A stretch of 64,000 bases of DNA from Methylobacterium pseudosasicola (GTDB lineage: Bacteria; Pseudomonadota; Alphaproteobacteria; Rhizobiales; Beijerinckiaceae): positions 82,804 through 146,803 of the forward strand of contig NZ_FOTK01000014.1 in the NCBI RefSeq assembly GCF_900114535.1, given 5' to 3'. Positions 35,756 to 44,170 of the stretch are shown piece after piece; position 1 is the stretch's first letter; the number at the start of each line of letters is the position of its first letter. The translations under genes were made by a program, and so were the position numbers. The notes below the pieces were generated by a model that was not told where the DNA came from, did not search any database, and was given only the letters and a program-made list of their open reading frames with translations.

Positions 35756-35780
35756 CTCCCGGTCTCATGGAGACCGGGAG
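35756..35780 (-). terminator. Rho-independent terminator of the Gly/Tyr-rich gene
   Basis: CTCCCGGTCT and AGACCGGGAG form a 10-bp perfect stem with a five-base loop, followed on the minus strand by TTTTC. It lies 24 bp past the stop of the 35805-36197 gene. This is one of the clearest intrinsic terminators in the window. Confidence 0.85.
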
Positions 35781-35804
35781 CGTCTATTCGGTGCGGATCA
35801 AGGC

Positions 35805-36197
35805 TTACCAGCCGTAATCGTAATAACCGTAGGCCGGGGCGTAGCCGTAAGCCGGATAGGCGTAGCCGCCGACCGGGGCGTAGCCATAGGCCGGGTAGCC
35901 GTAGCCGCCATAATAGCCGTAGCGGGGGGCAGCACTGGCCGCCAGCGCACCGCCGATGATGCCGAGGGCGGCGCCGGCCGCCACTGCGCCGGCGACCCGG
36001 CCGCCATAGCCGCGACGGTAGCCGTAGCCGCCGTAATAGCCGCGGCGCCAGCCGACGGTGTCGACGGCGGCGTTCTGGCCGCCGAGCTGCACGGCGCTCT
36101 GTGCCGGCAGCGGAGCCGCCTCGGCGGCGGTGAACGAACCGGCGATCATGGCCAGGGCCGAGGCGCCGGCGACGACGGATGTGGTGATGCGGGACAT
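35805..36197 (-). CDS. Secreted Gly/Tyr-rich protein with glycine zipper-like segment
   Basis: The 130-residue protein has a signal peptide (SVVAGASALAMIAGSFTAAEAA) and a glycine zipper-like helix in the middle (VAGAVAAGAALGIIGGALAASAA, about residues 68-90). It ends in repeats of the type YGYPAYGYAP and YGYAPAYGYYDYGW. A strong GGAGG site before ATG 36197 supports expression, and a good terminator follows. The function is unknown; the zipper suggests membrane association or oligomerisation in the envelope. Confidence 0.7.
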   Translation of the reverse strand: MSRITTSVVAGASALAMIAGSFTAAEAAPLPAQSAVQLGGQNAAVDTVGWRRGYYGGYGYRRGYGGRVAGAVAAGAALGIIGGALAASAAPRYGYYGGYGYPAYGYAPVGGYAYPAYGYAPAYGYYDYGW

Positions 36198-36300
36198 GGA
36201 CACCTCCTCCACGCGCTGAACGATCGGCGTGTGAACTGTCAGGTATCGCACTTCGTTCCAGCCTACGGTGCGCGGCCGCACGGCGCCCCGAATCAACGGG

Positions 36301-37668
36301 TTAGAACACGCATTCCGTGAAGGCCGGGCGCACGCAGGCGCCCCAGCGGCCCTCGTAATCGGCGAGCAGATCGTCGGCCCGGGTGCGCCCGGCGGTGACG
36401 ATCGCCTCGAGGGGCTGGAGGTAGATGGTCTCGTCCCGGCCCTCGGCGTCGCGGCGGGCCCGGGCGCGCAGGCCCGAGCGGGCGATGGCGAGCGCCTCGG
36501 CAGCCACGGCCCCCAGGGTTGTGTTGGCGACCGGGGTGGCGAGGCCGAGGCGCGGCGCGGTGGCCCGGGCGGCCTCGCGGTTGGCTTGGCTCCAGCCCTT
36601 CACCAGGTCGAGGGCGGCGTCGAGTGCCGCCTCGTCGTAGAGCAGCCCGGCCCAGAACGCCGCCTGGGCGGCGATCATGCCGGGATCGCCGACATCCGAG
36701 CCGCGCATCTCCAGGAAGCGCTTGAGCCGGACTTCGGGGAAGGCCGTGGAGGCGTGGTTGGCCCAGTCGGCCACCGTGGCGTACTCGCCCGGGAGCTGTG
36801 CCAGCTTGCCGGCCATCAAGTCGCGGAACGAGGCCCCCGAGACGTCGTGATAGATGTCGCCGCGCTTGACGAAATACATCGGCATGTCGAGCAGCCAGTC
36901 GACATAGGCCTCGTAGCCGAAGCCGGCTTCGAACGCGAAGGGTAGCATGCCGGTGCGGTGGGGATCGGTGTCGCGCCAGATCTCCGAGCGGCGGGACAGG
37001 AAGCCGTTGGGCCGCCCGTCCGTGAACGGCGAATTGGCGAACAGGGCGGTCGCCACCGGCTGGAGCGCCAGGGAGGCGCGCATCTTGCGCACCATGTCGG
37101 CCTCGGAGGCGAAATCGAGATTCACCTGCACGGTGGCGGTGCGCAGCATCATGTCGAGGCCGAGCGAGCCGACCTTCGGCATGTAGCCGGCCATGATCTT
37201 GTAGCGGCTCTTGGGCATGACCGGGGTCTCGTCCCGGCGCCAGCGCGGGCTCATGCCCAGCGTCAGGAAGCCAATGTCGAGGGGGTCGGCCGCGCGCTTG
37301 GTCGCGGCGAGATGGGTGGCGAGCTCGGAAGCGGTGCCGTGCACATCCGGCAGCGCCGCCCCGGACAGCTCGAACTGCCCGCCCGGCTCGATCGAGATCG
37401 CCCCGCCCTCCTCCGCCGAGAGGCCGATGATGTTGCCGAGATCGAGGATCGGCTCCCAACCGGTCTCGCGGGCGAGCCCCTCCAGGAGGGCGCGGATGCC
37501 GCGCGCGCCGTCATAGGGCACGGGCTCGCGGCTCTCCCGGTAGAACGGGATCTTCTCGTGCTCCGTGCCGATGGCGAATCGCTCGCGCGGCTTCTCACCG
37601 GCGGCGAACCACTCGATCAGCTCGGCACGCGTCGTGAGCGGCGTGATGTCGTTGCTGTCGCGCGCCAT
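36301..37668 (-). CDS. gshA: Glutamate-cysteine ligase (plant/alphaproteobacterial type)
   Basis: GshA makes gamma-glutamylcysteine from glutamate, cysteine and ATP, the first step of glutathione synthesis. The 455-residue protein shows the FAIGTEHEKIPFY motif near residue 32, the GLSAEEGGAISIEPGGQFELSG region near 91, and the PFAFEAGFGYEAYVDW segment. All are typical of the GCS2-like family shared by plants and Alphaproteobacteria. The start MARDSNDITPL at 37668 fits the family length (about 455). Two cysteines close to the C-terminus (GACVRPAFTECVF) are unusual in position but common in relatives. It lies downstream of rsmE on the same strand with a 291-bp gap. Confidence 0.95.
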   Translation of the reverse strand: MARDSNDITPLTTRAELIEWFAAGEKPRERFAIGTEHEKIPFYRESREPVPYDGARGIRALLEGLARETGWEPILDLGNIIGLSAEEGGAISIEPGGQFELSGAALPDVHGTASELATHLAATKRAADPLDIGFLTLGMSPRWRRDETPVMPKSRYKIMAGYMPKVGSLGLDMMLRTATVQVNLDFASEADMVRKMRASLALQPVATALFANSPFTDGRPNGFLSRRSEIWRDTDPHRTGMLPFAFEAGFGYEAYVDWLLDMPMYFVKRGDIYHDVSGASFRDLMAGKLAQLPGEYATVADWANHASTAFPEVRLKRFLEMRGSDVGDPGMIAAQAAFWAGLLYDEAALDAALDLVKGWSQANREAARATAPRLGLATPVANTTLGAVAAEALAIARSGLRARARRDAEGRDETIYLQPLEAIVTAGRTRADDLLADYEGRWGACVRPAFTECVF

Positions 37669-37959
37669 GCGCTGCCTGCCCGTGCCTGTGAGATCGTCGC
37701 TTGGGATAGGAGCACACCGGAAACCTCCGGCGCGTCCGTCCTGTTCAACCCCGCCCGCGAGCGAAGGCCGGACGGACACCCGCGCCGGCTCCAAGAGCGC
37801 GGTGCGGGCGACATCCGTCCTGGGACATAATCGAGGCGTCGGGAACCGACAACGCGGCGCCATGGACCGGGGGACCCGTTCGCCCCGGTTCGGCGGTACA
37901 ATCCCCCAGCCCACCGCTCTCATGTGCGCCGGCACACATCGTTCCAGCCGACACCAGCC

Positions 37960-38712
37960 TCAGCGCGCGTCGCCCAGGACCGCCTGGACCAGGGTCAGCA
38001 CCGCCACGGCAGCGGTGTCGGCCCGCAGGATGCGCGGCCCGAGGGACAGGGCGACGGTGTAGGGCCGAGCCCGGATCGCCGTGCGCTCCTCGTCCGAAAA
38101 CCCGCCCTCCGGCCCGACCAGGACGGCCAGCGGCGGCGGCGCCGCGGGATCGGCGGCCTCGCGGAGCGCCCGGACCGGATCGCTCACCGGCGCGTCCTCG
38201 TCGCAGAACACCAGCAGCCGCTCGGGGGCGAGGCCCGCGAGCGCCGGGCCGAGCTTTTCCGGCTCGGGACAATCCGGGATCGCCAGGATGCCGCATTGCT
38301 CCGCGGCCTCGACGGCGTTGGCGCGCAGGCGGTCCATGTTGATCCGCTCGCCCTGGGTGTAGCGGGTGATCACCGGCCGGATCGTCCCGGCCCCCATCTC
38401 CACCGCCTTCTGGGCGAGGTAATCGAGCCGCGCGCTCTTCAGGGGCGCGAACAGGTAGTGCAGGTCGGCCCGCGGCGTCTGCGCGCGGGTGCGTTCGGCG
38501 ACATGGAGGTCCGCGCCCTTCCGCCCGGTCTGGACCAGATGGGCGCGCCACTCGCCGTCCCGGCCGTTGAACACCAGCACGGGATCGTCCGGCCCGCGGC
38601 GCAGGACGTTGAGCAGGTAATTCGCCTGCGCGCGGTCGAGGGGCAGGACGGTGCCCGCCGCGAGATCCGATTCGACGTGGAGGCGCGGGGCGGTGAAGTC
38701 GTAGGCCGGCAT
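37960..38712 (-). CDS. rsmE: 16S rRNA m3U1498 methyltransferase RsmE
   Basis: RsmE is a SPOUT-fold methyltransferase that makes m3U at position 1498 of 16S rRNA, using S-adenosylmethionine. The 250-residue protein has a PUA-like N-terminal domain and the LFAPLKSARLDYLAQKAVEMG stretch near residue 86. The knot motifs VGPEGGFSDEE (near 195) and SLGPRILRADTAA (near 222) follow. The start ATG at 38712 (MPAYDFTAPRL) is standard. In Rhizobiales rsmE is commonly near ubiA and gshA, as here. Confidence 0.95.
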   Translation of the reverse strand: MPAYDFTAPRLHVESDLAAGTVLPLDRAQANYLLNVLRRGPDDPVLVFNGRDGEWRAHLVQTGRKGADLHVAERTRAQTPRADLHYLFAPLKSARLDYLAQKAVEMGAGTIRPVITRYTQGERINMDRLRANAVEAAEQCGILAIPDCPEPEKLGPALAGLAPERLLVFCDEDAPVSDPVRALREAADPAAPPPLAVLVGPEGGFSDEERTAIRARPYTVALSLGPRILRADTAAVAVLTLVQAVLGDAR

Positions 38713-38944
38713 GGCCGGGTGGTCGCGCGGCCGAGCGGGACTGTCAACGCGGCGCTGGAGGCGGGTCCGGCCCGCAAACCTGTTGCAAAAGGGTTACGAA
38801 GATCAGTTTTTAGCGCTTCACCCACACCAGCATGGCCTCGCCGGTTTGCCGCTCGATTGACGCCACATTCCTATGGCGAACCCAAGGGAACGGAGTGGAG
38901 CCGGCGGCGCGCGGGCTCCGGCAGGCGTCTGAGGGAGTCGCAGG

Positions 38945-39415
38945 ATGGCACACGGGAGCTTGAGTCTGGGGGCGGCGGTGCTCGTCGGCGGCCTGCTGTT
39001 CGGCACGGCGGCCTCCGCGCAGGGCGCGGCGCCGGAATGCGGCACGATCCAGAAGACGCTCGCCGAGCGCAAGGCGCTGGTCTCCCGCGCCAACGCCGCC
39101 TCGAACAGCAAGAAGAAGATGACCCCGCAGGAGGCCTGCGCGCTGTTCGGCAAGCTCCAGTCCAACGGCGCCGAAGGCATGAAGTGGATCACCGCCAACA
39201 AGGAATGGTGCTCGATCCCGGATTCCTTCGCGGAGGGCTTCAAGGCGGACCACCTCAAGGTCAGCGGCATCCGCACCAAGATCTGCGGCGTGGCGGCTCA
39301 GGCGACCAAGATGGAAGCGCAGGCCCGCGCCCAGGCCCAGAACGGCGCCAGCAGCGGCCTGCTCGGCGGCCCGGGCTTGACCGGCAGCTTCAAGCTGCCG
39401 CAGGGCGCGCTGTAA
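38945..39415 (+). CDS. Hypothetical exported protein with four cysteines
   Basis: The 156-residue product has a signal peptide (LGAAVLVGGLLFGTAASAQ). A helical mature domain follows, with four spaced cysteines (PECGTI, EACALF, EWCSIP, KICGVA) that may make two disulfides. The end is Gly/Ala/Gln-rich, of lower complexity. The ATG at 38945 follows a GGAGTCGCAGG leader. I do not recognise the family; similar proteins occur in Methylobacterium with no known role. It lies between rsmE and ubiA. Confidence 0.7.
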   Translation: MAHGSLSLGAAVLVGGLLFGTAASAQGAAPECGTIQKTLAERKALVSRANAASNSKKKMTPQEACALFGKLQSNGAEGMKWITANKEWCSIPDSFAEGFKADHLKVSGIRTKICGVAAQATKMEAQARAQAQNGASSGLLGGPGLTGSFKLPQGAL

Positions 39416-39506
39416 GATCGTTTGAGAGGATCACGGGTCCGGCGCGGATCCCTCTCTGCGATGGCGTAGAGTGGGATGGCGCGTGGGACGACCGGAGATT
39501 CGAGCG

Positions 39507-40454
39507 ATGAGCGGGACGGCGGCAGAGGACGGGCGTCCGGCCGACGCGGTGACCGGACACTGGGTCGAGCGCGCAGCGCCGCGGCCCTGGCGGCCCTATC
39601 TGCGCCTGGCGCGCATCGACCGGCCGATCGGATGGTGGCTCCTGCTCCTGCCCTGCTGGTGGTCGGCCGCCCTGGCGGCGATCCAGGCGGACCTGGCCTT
39701 CCCCGATCCCTGGCACTGCCTGCTGTTCCTGATCGGCGCCGTCGCGATGCGCGGGGCGGGCTCGACCTATAACGACATCGCCGACCGGGACCTCGACGCC
39801 CAGGTCGAGCGCACCCGCCAGCGCCCCCTCCCCTCCGGGCAGGTCCGGCCGCGCCACGCGGCGCTGTTCCTGCTGGGGCAGTTGCTCGTCGGCCTCGCGG
39901 TGCTGCTGCAGTTCAACGAGCAGGCGGTGATCGTCGGCCTGTGCTCCCTGCTGCCGGTGGCGATCTACCCGTTCATGAAGCGGGTGATGCCGATGCCGCA
40001 GGCGGTGCTGGGGCTGGCCTTCGCCTGGGGCGCGCTGATGGGCTGGGCGGCGGTGTTCGCCCGTCTCGATGCGCCGGCGCTGCTGCTCTACGCGGGCACG
40101 ATCTGCTGGGTGGTGGGCTACGACACGATCTACGCGGTCCAGGACATCGAGGACGACGAGATCGCCGGGATCCATTCCTCGGCCCGCCTGTTCGGCCGGC
40201 ACGTCCGGGGCGCCGTGGGCCTGTGCTACGCGCTGGCCGCGCTGTTCATCGCGCTGGCGGCCAGGGGCGCGGGCGCGGGACTGGTCGGGTCGCTCGGGGT
40301 GGCGGCCTTCGCCGCGCATCTCGGCTGGCAGGTCCTGTCGCTGCGGGAGCGCGACGGGCGGGGAGCGCTGACCCTGTTCCGCTCGAACCGGGATGCCGGC
40401 CTGATCCTGTTCGTGGGCCTCTCGGCGGACGCGCTGCTGCGCAGCCTGTCCTGA
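39507..40454 (+). CDS. ubiA: 4-hydroxybenzoate polyprenyltransferase UbiA
   Basis: UbiA attaches the polyprenyl tail to 4-hydroxybenzoate in ubiquinone synthesis, at the inner membrane. The 315-residue protein has about eight to nine membrane helices. Both Asp-rich motifs that bind the Mg-diphosphate are visible: NDIADRDLDAQVERTRQRPL near residue 89 and YDTIYAVQDIEDDEIAG near 206. The start ATG at 39507 (MSGTAAEDG) is favoured over the in-frame start at 39471. It converges on the DUF6101 gene. Confidence 0.94.
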   Translation: MSGTAAEDGRPADAVTGHWVERAAPRPWRPYLRLARIDRPIGWWLLLLPCWWSAALAAIQADLAFPDPWHCLLFLIGAVAMRGAGSTYNDIADRDLDAQVERTRQRPLPSGQVRPRHAALFLLGQLLVGLAVLLQFNEQAVIVGLCSLLPVAIYPFMKRVMPMPQAVLGLAFAWGALMGWAAVFARLDAPALLLYAGTICWVVGYDTIYAVQDIEDDEIAGIHSSARLFGRHVRGAVGLCYALAALFIALAARGAGAGLVGSLGVAAFAAHLGWQVLSLRERDGRGALTLFRSNRDAGLILFVGLSADALLRSLS

Positions 40455-40469
40455 GGTCCGGCGGGGCCT

Positions 40470-40931
40470 TCAGGTGCGGGCGATGATCTCGTTCTCGCCG
40501 CGAAAGATCTGCGGCCGGGCCGGCAGCCGGCCGGTCTTGCGGCGGGCCAGGAAGCGCGGGCGGCGGGCGCCGAGCCCGGCATGCCGGCGGCGGATGCGCA
40601 CACGCCCGAGGATCAGCCGGCCGATCTGCTCGGAGACCGGCACCAGGACGCCGTCCTCCCGGACGATCATCCGCGCCAGCCCGGCCCGGGCGGCGATGTC
40701 GCGCCAGATCGCCACGACGTCGTCCTCGTCGAAATTGCCGATTCGGTTCAGCTCGGCGCCGTCGGCATCGACCAGGATCAGGCTGAACCGGTCGGCGCCG
40801 CAGATCTCCGCATCCTCGGTGGCATAGGCCAGGGCGATGCCCGCGGCCTTGCGGGCGCCGGACATCCGGCCGATCACCGGCAGCGGCGACGGGGTGATGG
40901 CGAACACAGCTGCGACCCCTTGGGTATCCAT
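40470..40931 (-). CDS. DUF6101 family protein
   Basis: The 153-residue product ends in the basic tail RPRFLARRKTGRLPARPQIFRGENEIIART, split here in description as a run of Arg/Lys followed by RGENEIIAR. This ending resembles the conserved C-terminus of DUF6101 proteins of Rhizobiales, which sit near ubiA. The N-terminal half (SLILVDADGAEL, FDEDDVVAIWRDIAARAGL) is a plausible small domain that I cannot name. I start at ATG 40931 because GAAGGA lies seven bases before it; an ATG at 40976 is open but has no ribosome site. The function is unknown. Confidence 0.75.
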   Translation of the reverse strand: MDTQGVAAVFAITPSPLPVIGRMSGARKAAGIALAYATEDAEICGADRFSLILVDADGAELNRIGNFDEDDVVAIWRDIAARAGLARMIVREDGVLVPVSEQIGRLILGRVRIRRRHAGLGARRPRFLARRKTGRLPARPQIFRGENEIIART

Positions 40932-41108
40932 GGCAGATCCTTCGCGGCGTTCGTCGGTGAACGAGGACGTGTTCATCTGTCCGGGCCTCTGGAGCAAGTG
41001 GCGACCCGTCTCGGGCCGTCCGTTATGCCAAGCAAAATCGCACCCGAACTCCTCCGCACAGCTTAAGCACCGTCGTTAAGCGATTCTGGACGGGGCTGTC
41101 ATTTGAGG

Positions 41109-41146
41109 AATGCTCAATGCTTCCTTGAATGCTCAACACTTCCTTG
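41109..41146. repeat. Two tandem 19-bp direct repeats
   Basis: AATGCTCAATGCTTCCTTG is followed directly by AATGCTCAACACTTCCTTG (two mismatches). The pair lies in the 40932-41352 gap, about 200 bp before the phosphatase start. Adjacent repeats of this length suggest protein binding sites or a recent duplication. Otherwise the gap holds only a short GCTTAA/TTAAGC inverted repeat near 41062-41082. Confidence 0.6.
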
Positions 41147-41352
41147 CGAAGATCGATCAGTCTCGATCGATCCCGGTGGCAGAGTGCGGATCCTTGTGGC
41201 TGGGCGGCAGGCGCCCTACAACGGGAACCACCGGGCGGCACGGCCCTCCGGTGCCCAAGACCTCCTGCCGAGCCGGCTCTGCATATCCGACCAGCCGGGC
41301 GGAGGCCCCGACGTGGCCCGATCCGGGCCTGACGCTTTCCCTGCGGAGCGCG

Positions 41353-42168
41353 ATGCCCGAGCCTCTCTCCGACGCGGCCGTCTCCGCCCTGATGCCGGAC
41401 CTGCGCGCGGTCATGCGCGAGGCCGCTGAGATCGCCCGCCCGTTCTTCAAGCTGGGCGGCCAGACCTCCGCACGGATCTGGTCCAAGGCCGGCGGCTCGC
41501 CGGTGACGGAGGCGGATGTCGCGGTCGACACCTTCCTGAAGATCCGCCTGAGCGCGCTGGTGCCGGCGGCGGCGTGGCTGTCGGAGGAGACCGCTGACGA
41601 TCCGGCGCGGATCGGCCACGACCTCGTCTGGATCGTCGACCCGATCGACGGCACGCGGGCGTTCCTGTCCGGCCATCCCGACTGGTCGATCGCGGTCGCC
41701 CTGCTGGCGGCCGGCCAGCCGCAGATCGGCTTCGTCCACGCCCCCGTGGGCGACGCGGATTACGAGGCGGTGCTCGGCCGCGGCGCGACCCGGAACGGAG
41801 CGCCGATCCGGGTGGATGCCAAGGAAACCCTGCCGGGCGCGCGCATCACCGGCCCGAAGCCGATGCTCGACCGCCTGTCCCGGGGGGCCGGCGCCGAGGT
41901 AGAGTTTGAGCGGATCGACCGCATCCCGTCGTTGGCCCTGCGGCTCGCCCGGGTGGCGGAGGGCTCGGTGGATGTCGGCCTGGTCTCGGGCAATGCCCGC
42001 GACTGGGACATCGCGGCAGCCGACCTGATCCTGCGCGAGGCCGGCGGCGTGGTCTGCGACCTGAAAGGCCAGGCGACCACCTACAACCGGCCCGATCCGG
42101 TCCACGGCGAATTGCTGGCGACTCCTTTGGCCCTGCGGGATCCGGTCCTGGCGGCCTGGGATCGGTAG
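41353..42168 (+). CDS. cysQ: 3'(2'),5'-bisphosphate nucleotidase/inositol monophosphatase family protein
   Basis: The 271-residue protein belongs to the Li-sensitive phosphatase family. The metal site is formed by SEETADD (near residue 77) and WIVDPIDGTRAFLSG (near 95), with the second half WDIAAADLILREAGG (near 217). The overall length and the VDPIDGTRAF variant favour the CysQ group, which removes 3'-phosphoadenosine phosphate made in sulfate assimilation, but inositol phosphatase activity cannot be excluded. The start at ATG 41353 has GCGGAG before it. Confidence 0.85.
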   Translation: MPEPLSDAAVSALMPDLRAVMREAAEIARPFFKLGGQTSARIWSKAGGSPVTEADVAVDTFLKIRLSALVPAAAWLSEETADDPARIGHDLVWIVDPIDGTRAFLSGHPDWSIAVALLAAGQPQIGFVHAPVGDADYEAVLGRGATRNGAPIRVDAKETLPGARITGPKPMLDRLSRGAGAEVEFERIDRIPSLALRLARVAEGSVDVGLVSGNARDWDIAAADLILREAGGVVCDLKGQATTYNRPDPVHGELLATPLALRDPVLAAWDR

Positions 42169-42359
42169 GGCCCGCCCGGCTTACACGCACGGGCCCCTCT
42201 CCCGGACACCTGGAACGCCAGTGGAAGGTGATCCGGGACCCGGCAGGCAAAGTGCCGCGCAGCGGCACGGTCTGAGGGCCAACGACGACGCTGCGCGGTG
42301 TTGTGTGCTGGGTCCCGGAGTCGCATTCCGCTGGCGCTGCATGCGCCCGGGAAAGGGGC

Positions 42360-42398
42360 GGCGCGGACTTGCGGCGCGGACTTGGGGCGCGGACTTGG
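42360..42398. repeat. Three tandem copies of a 13-bp unit
   Basis: The unit GGCGCGGACTTGG (first copy ends in C) occurs three times head to tail at 42360, 42373 and 42386. It lies in the 42169-42504 gap between the phosphatase and a small gene on the other strand. The frame is not clearly coding. A tandem repeat like this may vary in copy number between strains. Confidence 0.7.
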
Positions 42399-42426
42399 CG
42401 CTGTCTGCGAGATCGATGGCGCGCAA

Positions 42427-42459
42427 GAGCCGCGCTCGATCCGAGATCGAACGCGGCTC
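42427..42459. terminator. Hairpin in the 42169-42504 gap
   Basis: GAGCCGCGCTCGATC pairs with GATCGAACGCGGCTC with one mismatch around a three-base loop. It lies downstream of the small minus-strand gene at 42505 and may terminate it. No long T run follows. Confidence 0.45.
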
Positions 42460-42504
42460 CATACGTCAACAGCGTCTAGAAAATTCCAAGCGGAACGTCG
42501 GCCC

Positions 42505-42741
42505 TCAGGCCGCCGCCGCCTCGCGGATCACCACCGCGTTGGGAGCGAGCCCGAGACGCTCAGCGAGATGCCAGTGCAGTTCCCGCGGGGAATGGTAGTT
42601 GTAGGACCGGTCGATCAGGTTGCTGAGATCGGCCCCGGTCTCGGTCGCGGACTTGGCCCGCGCCAGCCGCCCGACCCGGAAGGTCGGCGCATCGGTGACG
42701 GGGGAGCGGACGCCGCGGCGCCGCGTGTATTCGAACATCAT
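42505..42741 (-). CDS. Small hypothetical protein (78 aa)
   Basis: The frame from ATG 42741 (MMFEYTRRRGVRS) encodes 78 residues: a basic N-terminus and a helical rest (LSNLIDRSYNYHSPRELHWHLAERLGLAPNAVVI). A longer start upstream exists but adds low-complexity sequence. The pattern of charged and aromatic residues looks protein-like. No family is recognised. It could encode a small basic regulatory or structural protein. Confidence 0.45.
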   Translation of the reverse strand: MMFEYTRRRGVRSPVTDAPTFRVGRLARAKSATETGADLSNLIDRSYNYHSPRELHWHLAERLGLAPNAVVIREAAAA

Positions 42742-42902
42742 TATCGCGTGTGTCTTTTCTTTTGTGGACCGGACGTCTGTGCGCGCCCGGGGTCGTTTCT
42801 GGTGGTTGCCTCCGACGCCCCCGTGGCCCGGACGGTCTCGCCCGGATGGAAGCGTCGGAAGGGGGAGCCGCGTCATGCGGCCGGTTCAGTCCCGATCGAA
42901 GC

Positions 42903-43112
42903 TCAGGCCGCCTGAAGGTTGCCGGCGGCGTCCTTGCCGCTGCGCTTGTCCGTCAGGATCTCGTACGAGAGCCGCTGGCCCTCGACCAAGTTACGCATCC
43001 CAGCCCGTTCTACGGCGGAGATGTGAACGAACACATCCTTGCCGCCGTCATCGGGCTGAATGAAGCCGTAGCCCTTGGTCTCGTTATACCACTTCACAGT
43101 GCCGGTATTCAC
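42903..43112 (-). CDS. cspA: Cold shock domain protein
   Basis: This 69-residue CspA-type protein binds single-stranded nucleic acid. RNP1 is KGYGFIQPDD and RNP2 is KDVFVHISAVERAG, both with the usual aromatic residues. The start is GTG at 43112 (MNTGTVKWYN). The gene has a longish leader (to about 43200) that may contain a temperature-responsive structure, as in many csp genes. It is monocistronic. Confidence 0.95.
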   Translation of the reverse strand: MNTGTVKWYNETKGYGFIQPDDGGKDVFVHISAVERAGMRNLVEGQRLSYEILTDKRSGKDAAGNLQAA

Positions 43113-43428
43113 GTAGGGTACCTCGTTCGTCCATAGGTCAAGCGCACGGCGAAAAAGCCGCGCGATGCACCACGGTCTTGCTGGGTTGGCCAGTGTGGCA
43201 GGGCGCGAGACGCTGGTCGTTTGAAAGCGCCGGTCTCGGTGGGAAAGCCCCCCGAGGCTCTATTTAGGGGCTGCCTGCGGCGGCAACAAGGCATTTTGGG
43301 CGCGGCGCCTCGGTCGCAGGCCGGGCGGGGCCGGCGGGACGGCGCGACGCCCCCTGTGATTTCCGGCACTTCCGATGCATATACGGAATGCGGACAGACA
43401 GTTAAGGCGCGTGGCTCCCGGGCGATAC
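43113..43428 (+). other. Divergent gap between cspA and a hypothetical gene
   Basis: This 316-bp stretch holds the cspA leader on the minus side and, near the right end, the imperfect palindrome TTCCGATGCATATACGGAA at 43370-43388 before the plus-strand gene. No coding frame is supported in it. Confidence 0.5.
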
Positions 43429-43818
43429 ATGGCAGGCATTTCGGTCTCGCTGGATGGCGCGAACATCCAGCTTTCCTTCCAGAAGGACGATCAGGCGACG
43501 GCGGTGGTGATGGATGCCCGTGCCGCCCGCGCCCTGGTGCGCGCCGTTGGGCAGCTCCTCACGGCGATCGACGACACCGACGAGCCGGATCTCGGTGAGG
43601 GCCTGGGCGACGAGGAGGTCGCGATGCTCGACGTCACGTCTTCGGCGATCGAGGTCGGCACCGACGAGGAGGGTCAGGCCGTGGTCGCCCTGCAGGCCGG
43701 CGCCCTGCCGCCGTTCCAGCTGCGCCTGACGGACGAAGAGGCCCGCCACGTGGTGACGAGCCTCTCCGAGATCCTCAGCGCGCCGCGCGACGTGCGCACC
43801 TCGCACGGCGGCCACTGA
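43429..43818 (+). CDS. Hypothetical acidic protein
   Basis: The 129-residue product (MAGISVSLDGANIQLSFQ) is acidic and well mixed, with strands suggested by alternating hydrophobic residues. It has a Glu/Asp-rich middle (DDTDEPDLGEGLGDEEVAM). Starts at 43375 (ATG) and 43411 (GTG) are also open, so the N-terminus is not certain. No signal peptide or membrane helix is evident, so it should be cytosolic. The family is not recognised. Confidence 0.65.
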   Translation: MAGISVSLDGANIQLSFQKDDQATAVVMDARAARALVRAVGQLLTAIDDTDEPDLGEGLGDEEVAMLDVTSSAIEVGTDEEGQAVVALQAGALPPFQLRLTDEEARHVVTSLSEILSAPRDVRTSHGGH

Positions 43819-43821
43819 TCC

Positions 43822-44025
43822 TCACATCCGGGTGCCCGGATCGGTCGGCGTGCCCGGGAAGACGTCGGGCTCGGAGCCCGGTCCGCCCGGCTCGCCGATG
43901 CCGGGATCGTTCACCGGATAGGGCGTGCGCGGCCCGGTCGGCCCGATATCGGGCTCTTCCTCGGGCGGAAGCGGCGGAGGCGGCAGATCGCCGGGCGTAG
44001 GCTCAGGTAGGCCGGGATTGGCCAT
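43822..44025 (-). CDS. Small Pro-rich hypothetical protein (67 aa)
   Basis: The ATG at 44025 follows AGGAG at a six-base distance, which favours real translation. The 67-residue product (MANPGLPEPTPGDLPPPPLP then IGPTGPRTPYPVNDPG) is rich in Pro, Gly, Asp and Glu and is likely unstructured. Such proteins recur in Methylobacterium and related genera. The function is unknown. It converges on the preceding hypothetical gene with three bases between the stops. Confidence 0.6.
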   Translation of the reverse strand: MANPGLPEPTPGDLPPPPLPPEEEPDIGPTGPRTPYPVNDPGIGEPGGPGSEPDVFPGTPTDPGTRM

Positions 44026-44170
44026 GGCGGTCTCCTGACGGGTTTCGGGATGCCGCATCAACGGGCTGCCTTTCCATGGGTTCCGCGCGCCGGCTTGCCA
44101 TGTCGCGCCCTTCGGAACAGCACGAACCGGCCTCCGTTGACCGGGCAGACCCCCAACAAGGAGGCCCGCC

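Noticed and set aside
42360..42398. Short CRISPR-like array
   Set aside because: The three repeats are directly joined with no spacers, and no cas gene is near.
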